Assembly (NCBI GenBank): GCA_031257795.1
Contig: JAIRNW010000070.1
Coordinates: 1-5,583, forward strand
From: Holosporales bacterium
GTDB lineage: Bacteria > Pseudomonadota > Alphaproteobacteria > BNTO01
Length of the DNA stretch: 5,583 nucleotides
Reading direction: 5' to 3'
Position numbers and translations under genes: made by a program. Below, one piece after another: positions 4,368 to 5,583 of the stretch (positions are counted from its first letter, which is position 1; each line of letters begins with the position of its first letter). The notes below the pieces were generated by a model. The model was not told the DNA's origin. It saw only the letters and a list, made by a program, of their open reading frames with translations, and made no database searches.

Positions 4368-5363
4368 TCATACTTCCTTATTTAATCTTTTGTAATACAA
4401 TTCCATAACCTGTATACTATTAGAATAGTCTCGAAAGGAGTCCACTGGCCCCGGTGTCGGCGTAGGCTCGGCGTGGGCCAAGCGTAGGCCCGGCCTAGGC
4501 GCTGGTGTCGGAGTTGGGGTCTGCGGCGTTGGAGTTGGTGTCGGAGTTGGCGTCCGCGTTGGTACCGGTGCCGGTGGCGTCGACACTGGCGTTGGTGTCT
4601 GCACCAGTGCTGGTGTCGGCGTTGGTGTGATCGGAGAAGAAGACTGCACAGGGGAGATTGGGGTTGTCACTTCAGGTTGGATATCTACTTCAGAAGAGCT
4701 ACCGAAAGATTGGTTCTCCTCACGAATTTTTGCACCTTCCACTGGCTGTTCTACATATCCCCCGAACTGGTTTTCTGTCGAAACCACAGGCAGTGAGCCA
4801 CCCGCATTCCCGTCTAACGCTTGCCCCGCGCCCACACTGCTCAGATGACTTTCCCCGCCAGATGGTGACAGAGGGTTCTTAGTAGCAGTGCCAGGATTGC
4901 TGGCAACGGGTCCGCTAGAGGTGAGCATTTTGCACACAGCGACTACAGCAATGACAGAAACTATCGTTCCTACGGCAATAACAAATTCAGTTGCGTGAGG
5001 GGAATACTCAGTAATTTTTTTGTACAATCCAGGAAAATTTCTTACCAAAAAGCCATCGACATTTTCGCGAAGACAATTCCATGCAGTTGTTGCGTGAGGG
5101 GAGTACTCAGCAATTTTTTTGTAAAATCCAGGAAAATTTCTTGCAAAAAAACCATCGACCTTTTTGCGAAGACAATTCCATGCAGTGAACGACGGTGGCT
5201 CCCTGTGTACGACCCCCCTGGCTTTCCGAGGTGTCGTAGGCGCTAACCGCGCTGTTTTAGGCGGGCAATCCATTGTGGCGGAAGGCGCAGAAGGAGCCCC
5301 AAAGCAACCACGGTACGACAAAACACCGATAGCACAGAAAACCACAAATATTTTTGTTGTCAT
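4368..5363 (-). CDS. Thr-Pro-rich secreted or membrane protein with 33-residue tandem repeat
   Basis: I do not recognise a named family. From ATG 5363 the protein has 331 residues. A signal-peptide-like N-terminus (MTTKIFVVFCAIGVLS, possible cleavage near FGA at 21-23) has no good lipobox at Cys20. Next come a Pro/Arg-rich segment, two 33-residue repeats at 60-92 and 93-125 (TAWNCLR-x2-VDGF…NFPG…YKKI-x-EYSPHAT), and a transmembrane segment at about 127-147 (FVIAVGTIVSVIAVVAVCKM). A Ser/Gly-rich linker, a Thr-Pro-rich region at about 234-306 with TPTP runs, and a basic tail (LYYKRLNKEV) complete it. If the signal is cleaved, the repeats face outward and the Thr-Pro tail faces inward. An upstream GTG at 5405 is possible, but ATG 5363 has a gagg Shine-Dalgarno at good spacing and leaves a normal signal peptide. 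It converges on the rplL end. Confidence 0.65.
   Translation of the reverse strand: MTTKIFVVFCAIGVLSYRGCFGAPSAPSATMDCPPKTARLAPTTPRKARGVVHREPPSFTAWNCLRKKVDGFFARNFPGFYKKIAEYSPHATTAWNCLRENVDGFLVRNFPGLYKKITEYSPHATEFVIAVGTIVSVIAVVAVCKMLTSSGPVASNPGTATKNPLSPSGGESHLSSVGAGQALDGNAGGSLPVVSTENQFGGYVEQPVEGAKIREENQSFGSSSEVDIQPEVTTPISPVQSSSPITPTPTPALVQTPTPVSTPPAPVPTRTPTPTPTPTPQTPTPTPAPRPGLRLAHAEPTPTPGPVDSFRDYSNSIQVMELYYKRLNKEV
4989..5186 (-). repeat. Two 99-bp tandem units inside the Thr-Pro-rich gene
   Basis: 5088-5186 and 4989-5087 each encode one 33-residue unit. By hand alignment they differ at about eight or nine of 99 positions with no indels. Most differences change an amino acid (KK to EN, FA to LV, F to L, A to T), while Trp, Cys, Pro and Gly positions are kept. 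This is a recent in-frame duplication just outside the membrane segment. Confidence 0.88.
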
Positions 5364-5434
5364 AACGACATTCCTCACACACATACTTTTCCCAGAATGG
5401 TCCACAAGACAGCTGAAGCTACAAATAACGCTGC

Positions 5435-5462
5435 ATTATAGCTCATACCATCTAAAATGCAA
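5435..5462 (-). promoter_or_regulatory. Sigma70-type promoter for the Thr-Pro-rich gene
   Basis: On the minus strand, TTGCAT (5457-5462) and a perfect TATAAT (5435-5440) are separated by 16 bp. Transcription would start near 5428, giving about a 65-nt leader before ATG 5363. The site lies between the gene and repeat copy B, which is therefore upstream of the promoter. Confidence 0.5.
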
Positions 5463-5484
5463 CAAAAATGGACCTCTTTCGAAA

Positions 5485-5583
5485 CCTTCAAAATCAGAAT
5501 TTTGGGAAGGAGACACGGAGCACAGAAGCGGAGCGTACTTAGATGTACGTGAGCATTCGAGCACCGGATCGACGTACCCAAAA
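5485..5583 (-). repeat. Dispersed repeat, copy B, running off the window end
   Basis: The core (5507-5576) matches A2 closely in reverse orientation: ggagacacggagcacagaag, cggagcgtac, gtacgtgagcattcgagcac, cggatcgac. The internal hairpin is cgtac/gtacg (5534-5538 and 5545-5549). Terminal arms ttttggg (5500-5506) and cccaaaa (5577-5583) pair perfectly, and the second arm reaches the last base, so the stem may be longer. An overlapping alternative hairpin uses ccttc (5485-5489) and gaagg (5506-5510). The core's minus-strand frame reads STLRFCAPCLLP, but the frame is not kept upstream in A2. Confidence 0.72.

Noticed and set aside
5375..5581. A 68-codon minus-strand frame covering repeat copy B and the region before the Thr-Pro gene
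   Set aside because: Its first half is repeat sequence and its second half overlaps the promoter; the STLRFCA-CLL similarity with A2 is explained by nucleotide-level repeat conservation.

Overview
The window looks like a piece of an alphaproteobacterial chromosome, plausibly from a host-associated Rickettsiales- or Holosporales-like lineage. The placement rests on the four ribosomal proteins, above all the L7/L12 N-terminus (VEELSSLTVLEAAELSKMLE) and the L11 MEFCKAFNA block, which read as alphaproteobacterial. Support for a host-associated lifestyle is weaker: a Sel1-repeat membrane protein, a Thr-Pro-rich membrane protein, long gaps and dispersed intergenic repeats. I cannot name a genus from sequence alone.

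Layout, left to right. 1-347 has no convincing gene. 348-1100 (+) encodes a membrane-anchored Sel1-repeat protein whose 3' end appears broken: the next Sel1 repeat continues in the +1 frame to a TAG at 1132. 1153-1361 is the rplK upstream region, with a possible hairpin and a weak promoter candidate. The ribosomal block follows on the + strand: rplK (L11), rplA (L1) 10 bp later, a 467-bp gap, rplJ (L10), an 83-bp gap, then rplL (L7/L12). The rplA-rplJ gap holds a 106-bp inverted-repeat element and a structured rplJ leader with a possible 33-codon ORF. Downstream of rplL are a truncated and a complete copy of the same repeat family, the complete one closed by a 31-bp stem. After a gene-poor stretch comes a - strand gene (4368-5363) for a secreted or membrane Thr-Pro-rich protein with a 33-residue tandem duplication. 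It has a good TATAAT-type promoter, and another repeat copy runs off the window end.

How the parts work together: L11 and L1 bind the GTPase centre and the L1 stalk of 23S rRNA; L10 with L7/L12 dimers forms the stalk that recruits translation factors. These four genes normally sit between secE-nusG and rpoB-rpoC. Neither neighbour is present here, so the cluster is isolated and bounded by non-conserved membrane-protein genes and repeats.

The most interesting signal is the repeat family. At least three copies share a roughly 70-bp core, but each is closed by its own inverted repeat of unrelated sequence, and one internal hairpin shows a compensatory change. That looks like conserved RNA or DNA structure rather than a coding element.
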